Positions 35,345 to 44,211 of a stretch of 64,000 bases of DNA are shown here, piece by piece. The number at the start of each line of letters is the position of its first letter. Position 1 is the first letter of the stretch. The stretch spans positions 1 to 64,000 of the forward strand of contig CBDFKV010000005.1 of the NCBI GenBank assembly GCA_965249035.1, given 5' to 3'. Source of the DNA: CBDFKV01 sp965249035 (GTDB lineage: Bacteria; Pseudomonadota; Gammaproteobacteria; Arenicellales; Poriferihabitantaceae). The notes under the pieces are model-generated. The model was not told the origin of the DNA and did not search any database. It saw only the letters and a list, made by a program, of their open reading frames with translations. The position numbers were made by a program, and so were the translations under genes.

Positions 35345-35626
35345 ATGCCTAAATCGATGAATCGACAACAATTAACATCTGAGGAGATCCTTCAGAAAAT
35401 CTATGCCGTCGTGTCCGAAGTGTCAGGTATCGAAACTTCGCAACTGAACACAGAGCTTTCGATTAATGACGATATCGTGCCCAGTTCACTGGATCGCCTT
35501 ACCCTACTAATGGCACTGGAAGACGAATTTTTGGGATCAATTGCTGAAGAAGAATTAAAGGATATCTTGACCCTCGGAGATCTGATGGAATTCGTGGAAG
35601 GCAAGTTTATTGCAAGTTCTACCTGA
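35345..35626 (+). CDS. Acyl carrier protein, dedicated, with atypical attachment motif
   Basis: This protein of about 93 residues has the four-helix ACP pattern. The phosphopantetheine serine should lie in VPSSLDRLTLLMALEDEFL. The usual DSL is replaced by SSL, and helix II is otherwise typical. Start choice is uncertain: ATG at 35345 (used), ATG at 35357 or TTG at 35339; none has a strong ribosome binding site. It is the first gene of the operon divergent from rpfF and 34 bp before the ketoacyl synthase. It presumably carries the acyl chain used for signal synthesis; that is inference. Confidence 0.8.
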   Translation: MPKSMNRQQLTSEEILQKIYAVVSEVSGIETSQLNTELSINDDIVPSSLDRLTLLMALEDEFLGSIAEEELKDILTLGDLMEFVEGKFIASST

Positions 35627-35660
35627 TGCCAGGTGAACTCCTGCAGATTGCGCTACTATC

Positions 35661-37031
35661 ATGAAAGGGAGAAAGGTAGTTATTACCGGTATGGGCACCC
35701 TCTGCCCATTGGGACTGACAACCGAAGAGTTCTGGCAGGCCTGCCTGGCCGGAAAACAGGCGGCAGCCCATATTCCCGAACAATGGTTGGAATTTGCCGA
35801 ATACACCTCCAAGTACTGGGCACCCCTGCCTGAAATTGATTATTCTGAACTGGGTGTCGGCAGGATAGACGCCATGCGACTTGATCCCGTGAGTAAATTG
35901 GGCCTGTCCGCAACCAGACAGGCACTAAAAGATGCGGCAATCATAGCTCGACCGCTTGATCGCAGGGAAACCACGTTTGAACTGGAAGGCATCAATCAAG
36001 AGCGTGCCGGGGTGATCATGGGGACCGGGACTGGTGGGGTGAATACCACGCTTAAATCTCACTCAGTGCACCTGCTCGCACGCAATCGTCGGGCTCTTGA
36101 GCGGGTTCTGGATACTGAAAAGCTCGATTCGGACGTTCGGAAGGAGCTCCATCAGCTGTTGCAGCGCATGCAACATCCGGTGCGCTACAACCCGTTCACG
36201 ATCTCGATGGCCATGAACAACTCTATCGGTGCGAATATAGGGATACGTTACCAGTGTAAGGGCGAAAATAAAGCGATTTCCATCGCCTGTGCTTCCGGTA
36301 CTGCGGCACTGGGACATGCCTACAACGCGATACAAGCCGGTCAACTCGACTTCGTGATTTCGGGGGGGGTGGAATACGATTATGATAAGACAGGCGCGGT
36401 GTTCAGGGGTTATGATATTGCGGGTACCCTGGCGCATGATTTCTCGTCACCACAGGAGGCGAATCGGCCGTTTGATCAACTCCGAAACGGCTTTTTATTC
36501 AGTGAGGGCGCCGCAGCGATACTCATCCTTGAAGAAAAACAGCACGCCCTTGAGCGCGGCGCAAACATTGTTGCTGAAATCAGTGCCTATGCAGAAAGCT
36601 TTGACGCGACCAGCATCATGCAGCCCGATCCAGGGGGTGAGCAGATAGAAAGAATGATCCGCAGCGTGCTGCAGCAGTCGGGTCTAACCCCTGCTGAACT
36701 GGACTATATCAATGCTCACGGCACGGGCACCATCGCAAATGATGAAACCGAATGTCGAATCATCGAGCGGATGTTTCCCGCGGGTCCGGCTGTGAATTCA
36801 ACCAAGTCGCTGGTGGGGCATACCATCGGCGCGAGTGGTGCGCTGGAAGCGCAGGTCGCTGCACTCAGCATAAGGGATCAGGAAACCCATGGAAATATCA
36901 ATCTTAACAATCCTATTGCAGATATCTGCCTGCTTAAAAATGGAGAAAAGCTTGAAATTTCATCAGCTTTGACGCACTCTTTCGCGTTCGGCGGACATAA
37001 TTGTGCCCTGATGCTCAAGAAGTCGGTCTAA
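35661..37031 (+). CDS. Beta-ketoacyl-ACP synthase (KAS II/FabF-like)
   Basis: This 456-residue enzyme has an N-terminal VVITGMGTLCPLGLTTEEFW, the nucleophile Cys210 in SIACASGTAALGHAYNAI, and both catalytic histidines (INAHGTGTIANDETE and SLVGHTIGASGALEAQV). It elongates acyl-ACP by condensing malonyl-ACP. It is longer than housekeeping FabF and lies between a dedicated ACP and an RpfC-type kinase, so it likely supplies or tailors the DSF precursor rather than bulk fatty acids. AAAGGGAG precedes the ATG closely. Confidence 0.93.
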   Translation: MKGRKVVITGMGTLCPLGLTTEEFWQACLAGKQAAAHIPEQWLEFAEYTSKYWAPLPEIDYSELGVGRIDAMRLDPVSKLGLSATRQALKDAAIIARPLDRRETTFELEGINQERAGVIMGTGTGGVNTTLKSHSVHLLARNRRALERVLDTEKLDSDVRKELHQLLQRMQHPVRYNPFTISMAMNNSIGANIGIRYQCKGENKAISIACASGTAALGHAYNAIQAGQLDFVISGGVEYDYDKTGAVFRGYDIAGTLAHDFSSPQEANRPFDQLRNGFLFSEGAAAILILEEKQHALERGANIVAEISAYAESFDATSIMQPDPGGEQIERMIRSVLQQSGLTPAELDYINAHGTGTIANDETECRIIERMFPAGPAVNSTKSLVGHTIGASGALEAQVAALSIRDQETHGNINLNNPIADICLLKNGEKLEISSALTHSFAFGGHNCALMLKKSV

Positions 37032-37063
37032 TGGAGGCACTGCAGCACGCAGTTTGAGATGAA

Positions 37064-39193
37064 GTGATCCAGAAATTTCGACAACTGTTTGCTAGCAGGA
37101 GCGAGTCTGTTTTGGGCTCAGAATTCGAACAATCGTTGTTACGTGTAATGCTGGGCACACTGGTCGTCTGGTATCTGCTGGCCTCTGACCAGATTACCAA
37201 TATAACCGAGCTTATCTACATAATGCCTGGTTATTTGGTATTGATCTACTTGTTTCCATTTCTGATCCTCGAGGAGGGTTTTACTGCCCACAAGCGCAGA
37301 TTACTGGGTATTTTTGTGGATATAGGGTTGATATCCATGACCATTCATCTGGCGGGCGAAGGTGGTGTACCCTTATTTGCCGTATACCTGTGGGTAACGA
37401 TTGGTAACGGATTCCGGTATGGTCTACCTTACCTATTTACCGCCATGGCGTGTAGCATCCTTGGTTTCGTGCTGGTGGTTCTAAGTACGCCATACATGAC
37501 CGAGCACATGATGTTCAACATTGGTATTCTGCTGGCCATGTTTTTGATTCCGTTGTATTCCGCCAAGCTGATCAGCCGACTTGAAGAGGCTCGGATTCGG
37601 GCAGAATCAGCCAACCAGGCTAAGAGTCAGTTTATCGCCAATATGAGTCATGAAATCCGCACGCCGCTCAACGGGGTGATTGGCCTGAGCGACCTGCTCG
37701 AGCAAACCAGCCTGGACAAGGAACAGTCAGAAATGGCGGAAACCATACAGAGCTCTGCCCATTCTCTTCTGGCCCTGGTCAACGATATCCTTGATTTTTC
37801 GAAAATTGAAGCGGGCGAAATCAAGGCTAAGAACAAGGAATTTGATCTTTATGGAGCTGTGAACACGATAGTGCGCATGCTTAGGCCACAGGCAGAAGCC
37901 AAGGGCGTGACCCTCAATGCAGATATTGATCCCCGAATTCCTGACTACGTGGTGGGCGATGATCAGCACCTGCGTCAGGTGCTAATAAACCTGGTCGGGA
38001 ATTCCGTGAAATTTACCAAAGAGGGTGAAATCGACGTGCGCGTATCACTGATTACCGAACTCGAAGATGAGATGTCAGTACGTTTTGAGATTATTGATAC
38101 TGGGATCGGCATCCCCTTTGAAGACCAGGAACGAATTTTTGATAAATTCCAGCAGGTGGATAACTCCCTTGCACGGGAGTACGAAGGTACAGGGCTGGGC
38201 GTTGCCATCAGCCGTGAACTGATTAGCCTGATGGGAGGTGAACTTAGGTTGCAAAGTTATCCCGGGCAGGGTTCGCGATTCTGGTTCAGCTTGAAGCTCA
38301 GGCACTGTGAACTGGAAGAGTATCAACGCCCCGAGAAAAGCAGGGTTAAATCTGACAATAAAGTCATTCCCTTTATCCGGCCGGGTACTGAAAAATCCGC
38401 TGTCCCTGAGATTCTCATAGCGGAAGACAATGAGGTGAATCGCATGGTCATCACGATGATTCTGGAAAATGCCGGATATCGTGTAAGAACCGCCTATGAT
38501 GGCGCTGCGGCATTTGATATTCTTGAGGAGCGCCGTTTCGATTTGGTGATTGTTGATATGCAGATGCCGGTGATGGGGGGGCTCGAGGCAATGAAGCTGT
38601 ATCGTATGGCGAACCCGGGTGAGGTGAACAAGACTCCTTTCCTGGTCCTGACGGCGAATGCGACCACAGAAGCGCGAACAATAAGCAATGAAGCCGGAGC
38701 GGACGCCTTTTTGACCAAGCCTGTCGACTCCGGTCGTCTTTTGCATCACGTGGCGTCCTTAACTGGAAACCGGATATTAAACCAGCGCAGTGAGCCTGGG
38801 AAAAATAAACCCCAAACAGTGGTGTACGATCCTGAACTTTTACTGGAGTTGGATGCCTTTAGGGATGACGCAGCTGCCTTACAGGAGTTTATTGAGCTGT
38901 TTTTGCACAATGGTGACGAACTGTATCACTCGATGGAAGAAGACCTGAAGAACAACGACCTGCAGGCATTTAAAGGTCACGCACATACCTTGAAGGGTAG
39001 CGCGGCCAGTATTGGTGCTAATCGTATATCTGAGGCTTGCGATAGTGCTTCAGGGCTTAAGCCCGGTGCACTGCAGACTCGGGGAGTCAAAATTGTCAGT
39101 CAACTAGCAGAAGAATTCAAGGAGTTTAGGAAAGTGGTTAAATCATTCTTGGCTGAACGAACGGGAGAGAACATCAAATTAAAGGATAATTAG
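37064..39193 (+). CDS. rpfC: RpfC-type hybrid sensor histidine kinase
   Basis: This 709-residue inner-membrane protein starts with GTG. The N-terminal five or so membrane spans include LFAVYLWVTIGNGFRYGLPY, the RpfC sensor-domain signature. A HisKA domain follows (His196 in MSHEIRTPLNG), then HATPase_c (DTGIGIP, GTGLGVAISRELI), a receiver domain (Asp498 in VIVDMQMPVMGG) and a C-terminal HPt domain (His641 in AHTLKGSAAS). RpfC senses DSF and in Xanthomonas restrains RpfF and phosphorylates RpfG. No rpfG is in the window. It is the last gene of the operon. Confidence 0.93.
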   Translation: MIQKFRQLFASRSESVLGSEFEQSLLRVMLGTLVVWYLLASDQITNITELIYIMPGYLVLIYLFPFLILEEGFTAHKRRLLGIFVDIGLISMTIHLAGEGGVPLFAVYLWVTIGNGFRYGLPYLFTAMACSILGFVLVVLSTPYMTEHMMFNIGILLAMFLIPLYSAKLISRLEEARIRAESANQAKSQFIANMSHEIRTPLNGVIGLSDLLEQTSLDKEQSEMAETIQSSAHSLLALVNDILDFSKIEAGEIKAKNKEFDLYGAVNTIVRMLRPQAEAKGVTLNADIDPRIPDYVVGDDQHLRQVLINLVGNSVKFTKEGEIDVRVSLITELEDEMSVRFEIIDTGIGIPFEDQERIFDKFQQVDNSLAREYEGTGLGVAISRELISLMGGELRLQSYPGQGSRFWFSLKLRHCELEEYQRPEKSRVKSDNKVIPFIRPGTEKSAVPEILIAEDNEVNRMVITMILENAGYRVRTAYDGAAAFDILEERRFDLVIVDMQMPVMGGLEAMKLYRMANPGEVNKTPFLVLTANATTEARTISNEAGADAFLTKPVDSGRLLHHVASLTGNRILNQRSEPGKNKPQTVVYDPELLLELDAFRDDAAALQEFIELFLHNGDELYHSMEEDLKNNDLQAFKGHAHTLKGSAASIGANRISEACDSASGLKPGALQTRGVKIVSQLAEEFKEFRKVVKSFLAERTGENIKLKDN

Positions 39194-39675
39194 TCGAACC
39201 TGAAAAAGATTTTAGCTAAACGGATATCTAATTTTTCGGGAGCGTCCTCACCTGTTGACCCCATTGGGTGCAACTTCTTTAATCCAGTTATTAATAATCC
39301 ACACATCTGTTGGTTTTTTATTTCTATCCTTGCAGGATTGAATTACTAGCGGTATCGCTGATACTTTCAAACTCAGGGTAAGTCCAATCTCATCCTGGCC
39401 ATGGCTCTAATTCTGGGAGGAAGGTCAATAGGCATTTCGCTAAAACTCAACAGCTTCAAGAGTTTTCAAACAAATAAAAAACAATTTTTGGCTAAAAGTC
39501 TGCGCGGAATCCTAATATATTGGCTGGGTACGAGATTTGGAAAAGACGCATACCTCGCATCTTTAGTTAGCCTAGTTATAGGCCGTACCAGTAGACTATG
39601 TGTAGGCGAGGCGCCGCCGCTTGGTGACTCACAAACTTGCTTAGGATCAGCGTCTCTTGTAAATCATTTAAAAAA
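39194..39675. other. 482-bp gene-free stretch between rpfC and the ICE
   Basis: No gene is supported. An open frame that runs from 39401 into the tRNA fragment has no homology-like features and reads through the tRNA 3' half (see rejected items). This segment is the native chromosomal downstream flank of the tRNA-Asn target. Confidence 0.45.
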
Positions 39676-39729
39676 TGGCTCCCCGGGCCGGGCTCGAACC
39701 AGCGACCCAATGATTAACAGTCATTCGCT
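39676..39729 (-). tRNA. 3' fragment of tRNA-Asn(GTT), ICE attachment-site copy
   Basis: Read on the minus strand, the fragment carries the anticodon arm AATGA-CTGTTAA-TCATT (anticodon GTT), the variable loop, the T arm GCTGG-TTCGAGC-CCGGC, the 3' acceptor strand CCGGGGA, G and CCA. The 5' acceptor strand and most of the D arm are missing. This is the duplicated attachment core expected at one end of an element integrated in a tRNA 3' end. The intact tRNA should be at the other end, with the integrase gene, outside the window. Confidence 0.88.
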
Positions 39730-39802
39730 GTTCTGGCTGCGCCGAGAATCGATCAATAGCGCTTAATCCTTTGATTCTACTCCGTTAAAAACGGAGAAGA
39801 AA

Positions 39803-40600
39803 ATGATTTTGACAATGATCTCGACGAAAGGTGGCGTCGGAAAAACCACCTTAACCGCAAATTTAGCAGCATACCTAGCCAGTCAGAGTCACAAGGTGCT
39901 CATGGTTGACGCTGATATCCAGCCAGCCCTGTCCAGCTATTACAATATAAAAACAAAGGCTACGAATGGCCTGACTCACCTGATCACCAAGGTCGATGTA
40001 GATAGCGTTATCTCACAGACTGCTATCGACAACCTTGATCTGATTTATTCTGATGATCCTGATGGTGAACTTCACAACTTCATTCTTCATGCCGCTGACG
40101 GGCGGATGCGATTACGGTTTACGCTAAACCAACTTCGACACGCCTATCATTACATCCTGATCGATACCCAAGGCGCTGCGGGGCCGTTGCAAGACACGGC
40201 GATATTCGCTTCTGATGTCCTCATCTCTCCGATCTCGCCTGATACCGTCAGCGCCAGAGAATTTGCTCGCGGCACTGCTCGTGTCGTCAGAGAAACACGA
40301 GAGCAAGCTTTACGCCTAAGCTATCGGATCGGCAATCTCTACGGAGTATTGTCCAAAGTAGATCGAACCAATGACGCCAAGCAGCTATCTGAGGCTTTAC
40401 GCGAGAACATTGATCCTTCCGTCGCAACCTTCCTGAACACCGTCATACCCGCCAAAGTCGCATACAAAACGGCTGCGACCCTTCGTATCCCTGTACATCA
40501 ATACGATTCTAAGCCAGGAACTACCTCACCATCAGCCAAGCAAGTGATGGCACAACTGGTAAAGGAAATTAAGTCGATTGAAATGGGGGTTGAGTCATGA
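39803..40600 (+). CDS. parA: ParA/Soj-family partition ATPase
   Basis: This 265-residue protein has the deviant Walker A ISTKGGVGKTTLTANLAAYL at residues 6-25. The switch and Walker B regions follow (VLMVDADIQPALS and YILIDTQGAAG). In this ICE group the gene next to the attachment site (soj) is needed to maintain the excised circle. GGAGAAG precedes the ATG. It overlaps parB by 4 bp (ATGA). Confidence 0.94.
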   Translation: MILTMISTKGGVGKTTLTANLAAYLASQSHKVLMVDADIQPALSSYYNIKTKATNGLTHLITKVDVDSVISQTAIDNLDLIYSDDPDGELHNFILHAADGRMRLRFTLNQLRHAYHYILIDTQGAAGPLQDTAIFASDVLISPISPDTVSAREFARGTARVVRETREQALRLSYRIGNLYGVLSKVDRTNDAKQLSEALRENIDPSVATFLNTVIPAKVAYKTAATLRIPVHQYDSKPGTTSPSAKQVMAQLVKEIKSIEMGVES

Positions 40601-42252
40601 GCAAAAAGGACACACCAACCGCCGAGGATTTATCGAACATTCTGAGCGCTGATCATTTCAAAAGCGCGGCATCCGGCACCAGTATGAACACCGATCCCGT
40701 CCAGCCAACGCCAATGGTGATCACCCTGGACGATATTGAAACCTATGATCACAATCCGCGCCGGATGGATAACTCGGCTTACGATGAAATCAAGCAGGGT
40801 TTGACCGAAACCGGCAGTGAGGGTATTACCCTGACCATTACCCGTCGCCCTGGTTCTAAAAAGTATATGCCGAGCGCTGGCGGTAATACCCGCTTGCTGG
40901 TACTGAAAGAACTGTACGCAAAAACAGGTGATGAAAAATATTACCGTCTAACGGTTAAGTTCATTCCCTACACAAGGGAAAGCAAGATCATCATCGGCCA
41001 CTTGGCAGAGAATGATGTTCGTGGTAACTACGTATTCATCGACAAGGCGCTTGGTATTCGCAGTGCCTTTAACCAGCTATGTGAGGAATCAGAACAGGAC
41101 TATACGCAACGCGAATTTATCGAATATTTGAATACCCAGGGGTATTCCGCTATATCTCGCGCCCTGCTAATACCGATGAACTATGCTGTAGATCATCTGT
41201 ATAAGTACATACCTGCCGCGCTGGATGGCGGGTGCGGCAGGCCCAAAGTAACTGTACTGCGTCAGATTGAGATTAAATACCTTGATTACTGGGTGGCCCA
41301 TGAACTCGACAAAGACGACTTCATGGCTCATTGGTATCAAGTTCTACAAAGTAACGATTCCTGGGACAGTTTTAGCACCGATATGGTGGAAGCGGATATC
41401 CTCTCCGCTGTGACAGAACGCATCATGGATAAGCTGAAGGACTATCCAGCTTTGATTACCTCAGACACGATACGACTGGAGGCTAATCAATTTCAAAAGA
41501 ATCCAGACTTGGTATCTACCCTGTCAAAAGAGCCGAACTATGGATGGCCCGTTGATGGAGAGCTTGCAGAGCCGGTTATCGCTGCCCCTGGCAAACCATC
41601 TAAGAATGTGGAGGCGGAGCCGGAAACAGAAGCGCAAGCCACACCTCCGGCTGGCGTTGCTGTGCTCGACACGAATAGTGAAGAACAGCAAGAGGCGAAT
41701 CTGCCTAAGTCGGGTACTCCCGAAGTAGCAACTATTCGACCAGTGACTGATCCGCTGGGCAATCTAATGTCAAAGCGAGCGCAGTGCTACGAAAGTGCCT
41801 TTGCAATCGCTACCGAACTAGGCTTCCCCGATCTGGTTAAACACCTGGATACGGGCTACGGCTACTACTGTGAATTACCGGATTCACCCTTTCACGTACT
41901 GGATGAACTAAAGGCATATATGTGGTGGCAATTGTTCCTGGTTGCGTCATTGCACATTTACGAGAATTACAACTATCTGCCAGGCCACTCTAATTATCGC
42001 AACCTGGTTGTTGATCTGATAGCTAACAGCCCTGCATTGGATACGGAGGATGCGGTAAGTGATTTTGTATCACAGCTCGAATCATCAGTTAGTCACCTGG
42101 TACCGAGTCCACCCGCATTTACGATTGTGGCGCAACTGTATGAACCTGATGCTCTTAGCAATGATGCATTTCGCCAGTTCATCCTGCTGCAAACCAATTG
42201 TCGGCTGATCCAAGAAGGATTCGAGTTCGACGACGTATGGAATCAACTTTGA
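40597..42252 (+). CDS. parB: ParB-family protein, PFGI-1 class
   Basis: This 551-residue protein has a ParB/Sulfiredoxin-like N-terminal domain (ITLDDIETYDHNPRRMDNSA, then PSAGGNTRLLVLKEL) and a helix-turn-helix region near residues 170-190 (YSAISRALLIPMNYAV). A charged linker (residues 325-385) and a helical C-terminal domain follow. It is the candidate ligand for the element's repeated 17-bp palindrome, though no palindrome lies next to this operon. It is cotranscribed with parA and the DUF2857 gene. Confidence 0.9.
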   Translation: MSKKDTPTAEDLSNILSADHFKSAASGTSMNTDPVQPTPMVITLDDIETYDHNPRRMDNSAYDEIKQGLTETGSEGITLTITRRPGSKKYMPSAGGNTRLLVLKELYAKTGDEKYYRLTVKFIPYTRESKIIIGHLAENDVRGNYVFIDKALGIRSAFNQLCEESEQDYTQREFIEYLNTQGYSAISRALLIPMNYAVDHLYKYIPAALDGGCGRPKVTVLRQIEIKYLDYWVAHELDKDDFMAHWYQVLQSNDSWDSFSTDMVEADILSAVTERIMDKLKDYPALITSDTIRLEANQFQKNPDLVSTLSKEPNYGWPVDGELAEPVIAAPGKPSKNVEAEPETEAQATPPAGVAVLDTNSEEQQEANLPKSGTPEVATIRPVTDPLGNLMSKRAQCYESAFAIATELGFPDLVKHLDTGYGYYCELPDSPFHVLDELKAYMWWQLFLVASLHIYENYNYLPGHSNYRNLVVDLIANSPALDTEDAVSDFVSQLESSVSHLVPSPPAFTIVAQLYEPDALSNDAFRQFILLQTNCRLIQEGFEFDDVWNQL

Positions 42253-42266
42253 ACAGGGAGGTAACA

Positions 42267-42845
42267 ATGTTTAACAGAACTAATAACTCCCTGGCATCGG
42301 GCGTGATTGAGGCGCTGCTGGAAGTAGTTGCTACTGAGGACTATGACGGTCAGCTGGCAAAGTTTCTGGGGGTTAATAAATTAACCGCAGAGGAAATTGC
42401 CACCCTTCAAGCGCTTTCGGCTAATGATCGAAAGCGTTTGATTCGCTCCGGTCACAGCATAGTGAATATCACTCTGAACCGGAAGAACGTCGCATCACTA
42501 TTATCGATGATTAACGAAGGCACAGCACGGGGTGATCTAGTCAGTGAGCTGGTCAAAGCCGGTGCGCCACAATCAATGATGTTTGATCATTTCGGCACAT
42601 CAACGGATGAGATGGCGAAACTTCGGCGTGAGTTAGGGATGAAAACTCAAGGTGGTCGCCCTGCTGGAATGACGGAAGCCGAAGAACAGATCGTGTATGC
42701 GCTCTACAAGGCTGAGAAGCGTCGTTTTCAGGGGGCGGCTGAATCGTACCCAGAAGTAAGAATGTGTCTGCGTATTCACTATGAAACTTCGGTATCGCTG
42801 ACGAAGATATACAACTTTATCAAATCTCTACACTATGCCCAATAA
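42267..42845 (+). CDS. DUF2857-domain ICE protein
   Basis: The protein has 192 residues from ATG 42267, which follows GGGAGG; an upstream in-frame start within parB is rejected. It shows the conserved pattern NITLNRKNVASLLSMINE and GRPAGMTEAEEQIVYALYKA, as found in DUF2857 proteins that follow parB in this ICE class. Helical content and position suggest a regulatory or DNA-binding role (FlhC-like), not proven. It overlaps the replication gene by 11 bp. Confidence 0.83.
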   Translation: MFNRTNNSLASGVIEALLEVVATEDYDGQLAKFLGVNKLTAEEIATLQALSANDRKRLIRSGHSIVNITLNRKNVASLLSMINEGTARGDLVSELVKAGAPQSMMFDHFGTSTDEMAKLRRELGMKTQGGRPAGMTEAEEQIVYALYKAEKRRFQGAAESYPEVRMCLRIHYETSVSLTKIYNFIKSLHYAQ

Positions 42846-44211
42846 TAACGAACTGCCCCCTGCCCTCCAGGGGTTATTAGACAAAGCGTCTCGGCATCGG
42901 TCGAACGGTGATCAGCTGGTGTTTATGGGATCGCTGCAAGACCCCGTACCCAGGCACTTGATAATTGACCCCGACCTACCCGCGTCCGCAGTACGGATAT
43001 GGGCGTACTTCAGAAGCTATATCACCACTCAGGCCGATTCGATCAAATGTCCGACCTACGTTGAGATTATGCGTGATCTCAACATTGGTTCGCGGGAAAC
43101 TGTTGCCATGCATTTAAGTCTGTTGAGAGCAACCAGGTGGATATCACTGGCTGCACGAACAAAAAACGGACGCGGATTCACCAGAGGCAACATCTATGCG
43201 CTGCATACGCAACCAATCAGCATTGCTGATGCGATGGTACTCGATGAGGAATACATGAGCTTGCTGATCAAGCTATCGCAGCATCAGAACCCAAAATACC
43301 ATCGACTGGCATCGTTGCTAATTGAAAGTGCGGAGCATTTTTTCGATAGCGAAACCACTACGCCATCGTTAGATGCAATCGAGCAAAGTCTACTTGCCGA
43401 CCAGGTAAGAACACCCTTGCGCTCATCGCTGCGTTTGTTCTACCAGCGTCCGGTAAGCCAGCCAAAACCATCACAAAACGTAACCGAACTAAAACACGAT
43501 AGCGGTACGATTTTTGGCACTCAAGGTGTGGCCACAGGAAAAGACCATAGCGGTACGATTTTTCGTGGCCACAGTGTGGCCAAAGAATCAGAAACCGGCA
43601 AGAAACCGTTTATCGATAACAATGCACCGAATAGCGAAAATAACTCAGGTGGCCACACTGTGGCCACCCCTTCAGAAATCCAGAGTACGATAATCGTACC
43701 GCCAGAGTACGATAATCGTACTGCCTTTTGTAGTAGTAGTAGTTTTAATAAAAAACCTACTACTACAAAGAACATACAGAAGAACAACAGCGGTACGATT
43801 AGCGAGCTGCGAAAACGTCTTCAGTTCCATGATGACATTTTTGGATTCAACGACAATCTGAAAAACCTGGCAGCAAAGTCGCTGATTCGAGTAGGCGATG
43901 ACGATCAGCAAATGGTACTGGATTGCCTGGCTGCTCAAGTCAAGATGGCTGCATACGGACAAGCCAAGCCAGTCAGAGTGCCGATTAAGTTGATCCAGTG
44001 GCACGTTGGACAAATCCTTGATGGCAAAAACTCGTTATCAGGGCTTCATCCTGATGATGTGAAGTCACCGCAGAAAATCAAAAAGAAAGTTCGGGCGAAG
44101 CTAGATGCGCAGGATCGTGCAAGGCAACAACAAGAAGAAGCTCAAGATCGTGCTCACCAGGAACGGCTGGCACGGCTATTGAAGCAAAAAGGGGAGGAAC
44201 AGGGAAAATGA
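42835..44211 (+). CDS. STY4528-type ICE replication protein with embedded repeats
   Basis: This 458-residue protein has a winged-helix-like N-terminal region: PASAVRIWAYFRSYI, then YVEIMRDLNIGSRETVAMHL and LRATRWISLAART (residues 45-115). A low-complexity Ser/Thr/Asn-rich linker covers residues 222-322. The C-terminus is helical and charged, with a coiled-coil-like Gln/Glu-rich end. The linker-encoding DNA (43500-43800) is packed with iteron-like repeats and palindromes. The linker may therefore exist because the DNA acts as an origin. It ends ATGA, overlapping a 23-codon frame. Confidence 0.82.
   Translation: MPNNNELPPALQGLLDKASRHRSNGDQLVFMGSLQDPVPRHLIIDPDLPASAVRIWAYFRSYITTQADSIKCPTYVEIMRDLNIGSRETVAMHLSLLRATRWISLAARTKNGRGFTRGNIYALHTQPISIADAMVLDEEYMSLLIKLSQHQNPKYHRLASLLIESAEHFFDSETTTPSLDAIEQSLLADQVRTPLRSSLRLFYQRPVSQPKPSQNVTELKHDSGTIFGTQGVATGKDHSGTIFRGHSVAKESETGKKPFIDNNAPNSENNSGGHTVATPSEIQSTIIVPPEYDNRTAFCSSSSFNKKPTTTKNIQKNNSGTISELRKRLQFHDDIFGFNDNLKNLAAKSLIRVGDDDQQMVLDCLAAQVKMAAYGQAKPVRVPIKLIQWHVGQILDGKNSLSGLHPDDVKSPQKIKKKVRAKLDAQDRARQQQEEAQDRAHQERLARLLKQKGEEQGK
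43566..43582. repeat. 17-bp palindrome TGGCCACAGTGTGGCCA, site 1
   Basis: A perfect copy inside the replication gene. It is the first of the dispersed set, and a half-site (GTGTGGCCACA) lies 40 bp upstream. Confidence 0.85.
43650..43666. repeat. 17-bp palindrome, site 2 (centre C)
   Basis: A perfect copy, read on the complementary strand, inside the replication gene and 84 bp from site 1. The centre-to-centre spacing is 8 turns of B-DNA. Confidence 0.85.

Larger units (their letters stand above)
43505..43799. repeat. Origin-like repeat cluster inside the replication gene
   Basis: Seven copies of GTACGAT occur: direct at 43505, 43553, 43685, 43707 and 43793; inverted at 43693 and 43715. Four of them form two perfect 15-bp palindromes, GTACGATAATCGTAC, at 43685-43699 and 43707-43721, spaced 22 bp (about two helical turns). 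Two 17-bp TGGCCACA-type palindromes lie between them and the first two sites. A 13-bp inverted repeat with an A+T-rich loop follows (43727-43739 with 43757-43769). The arrangement resembles an iteron-type replication origin. Confidence 0.65.

Noticed and set aside
39401..39766. 121-codon open frame spanning the tRNA fragment
   Set aside because: Its end is a translation of the tRNA 3' half (GSPGRARTSDPMINSHS), a well-known spurious pattern; no ribosome binding site and no protein-like features.
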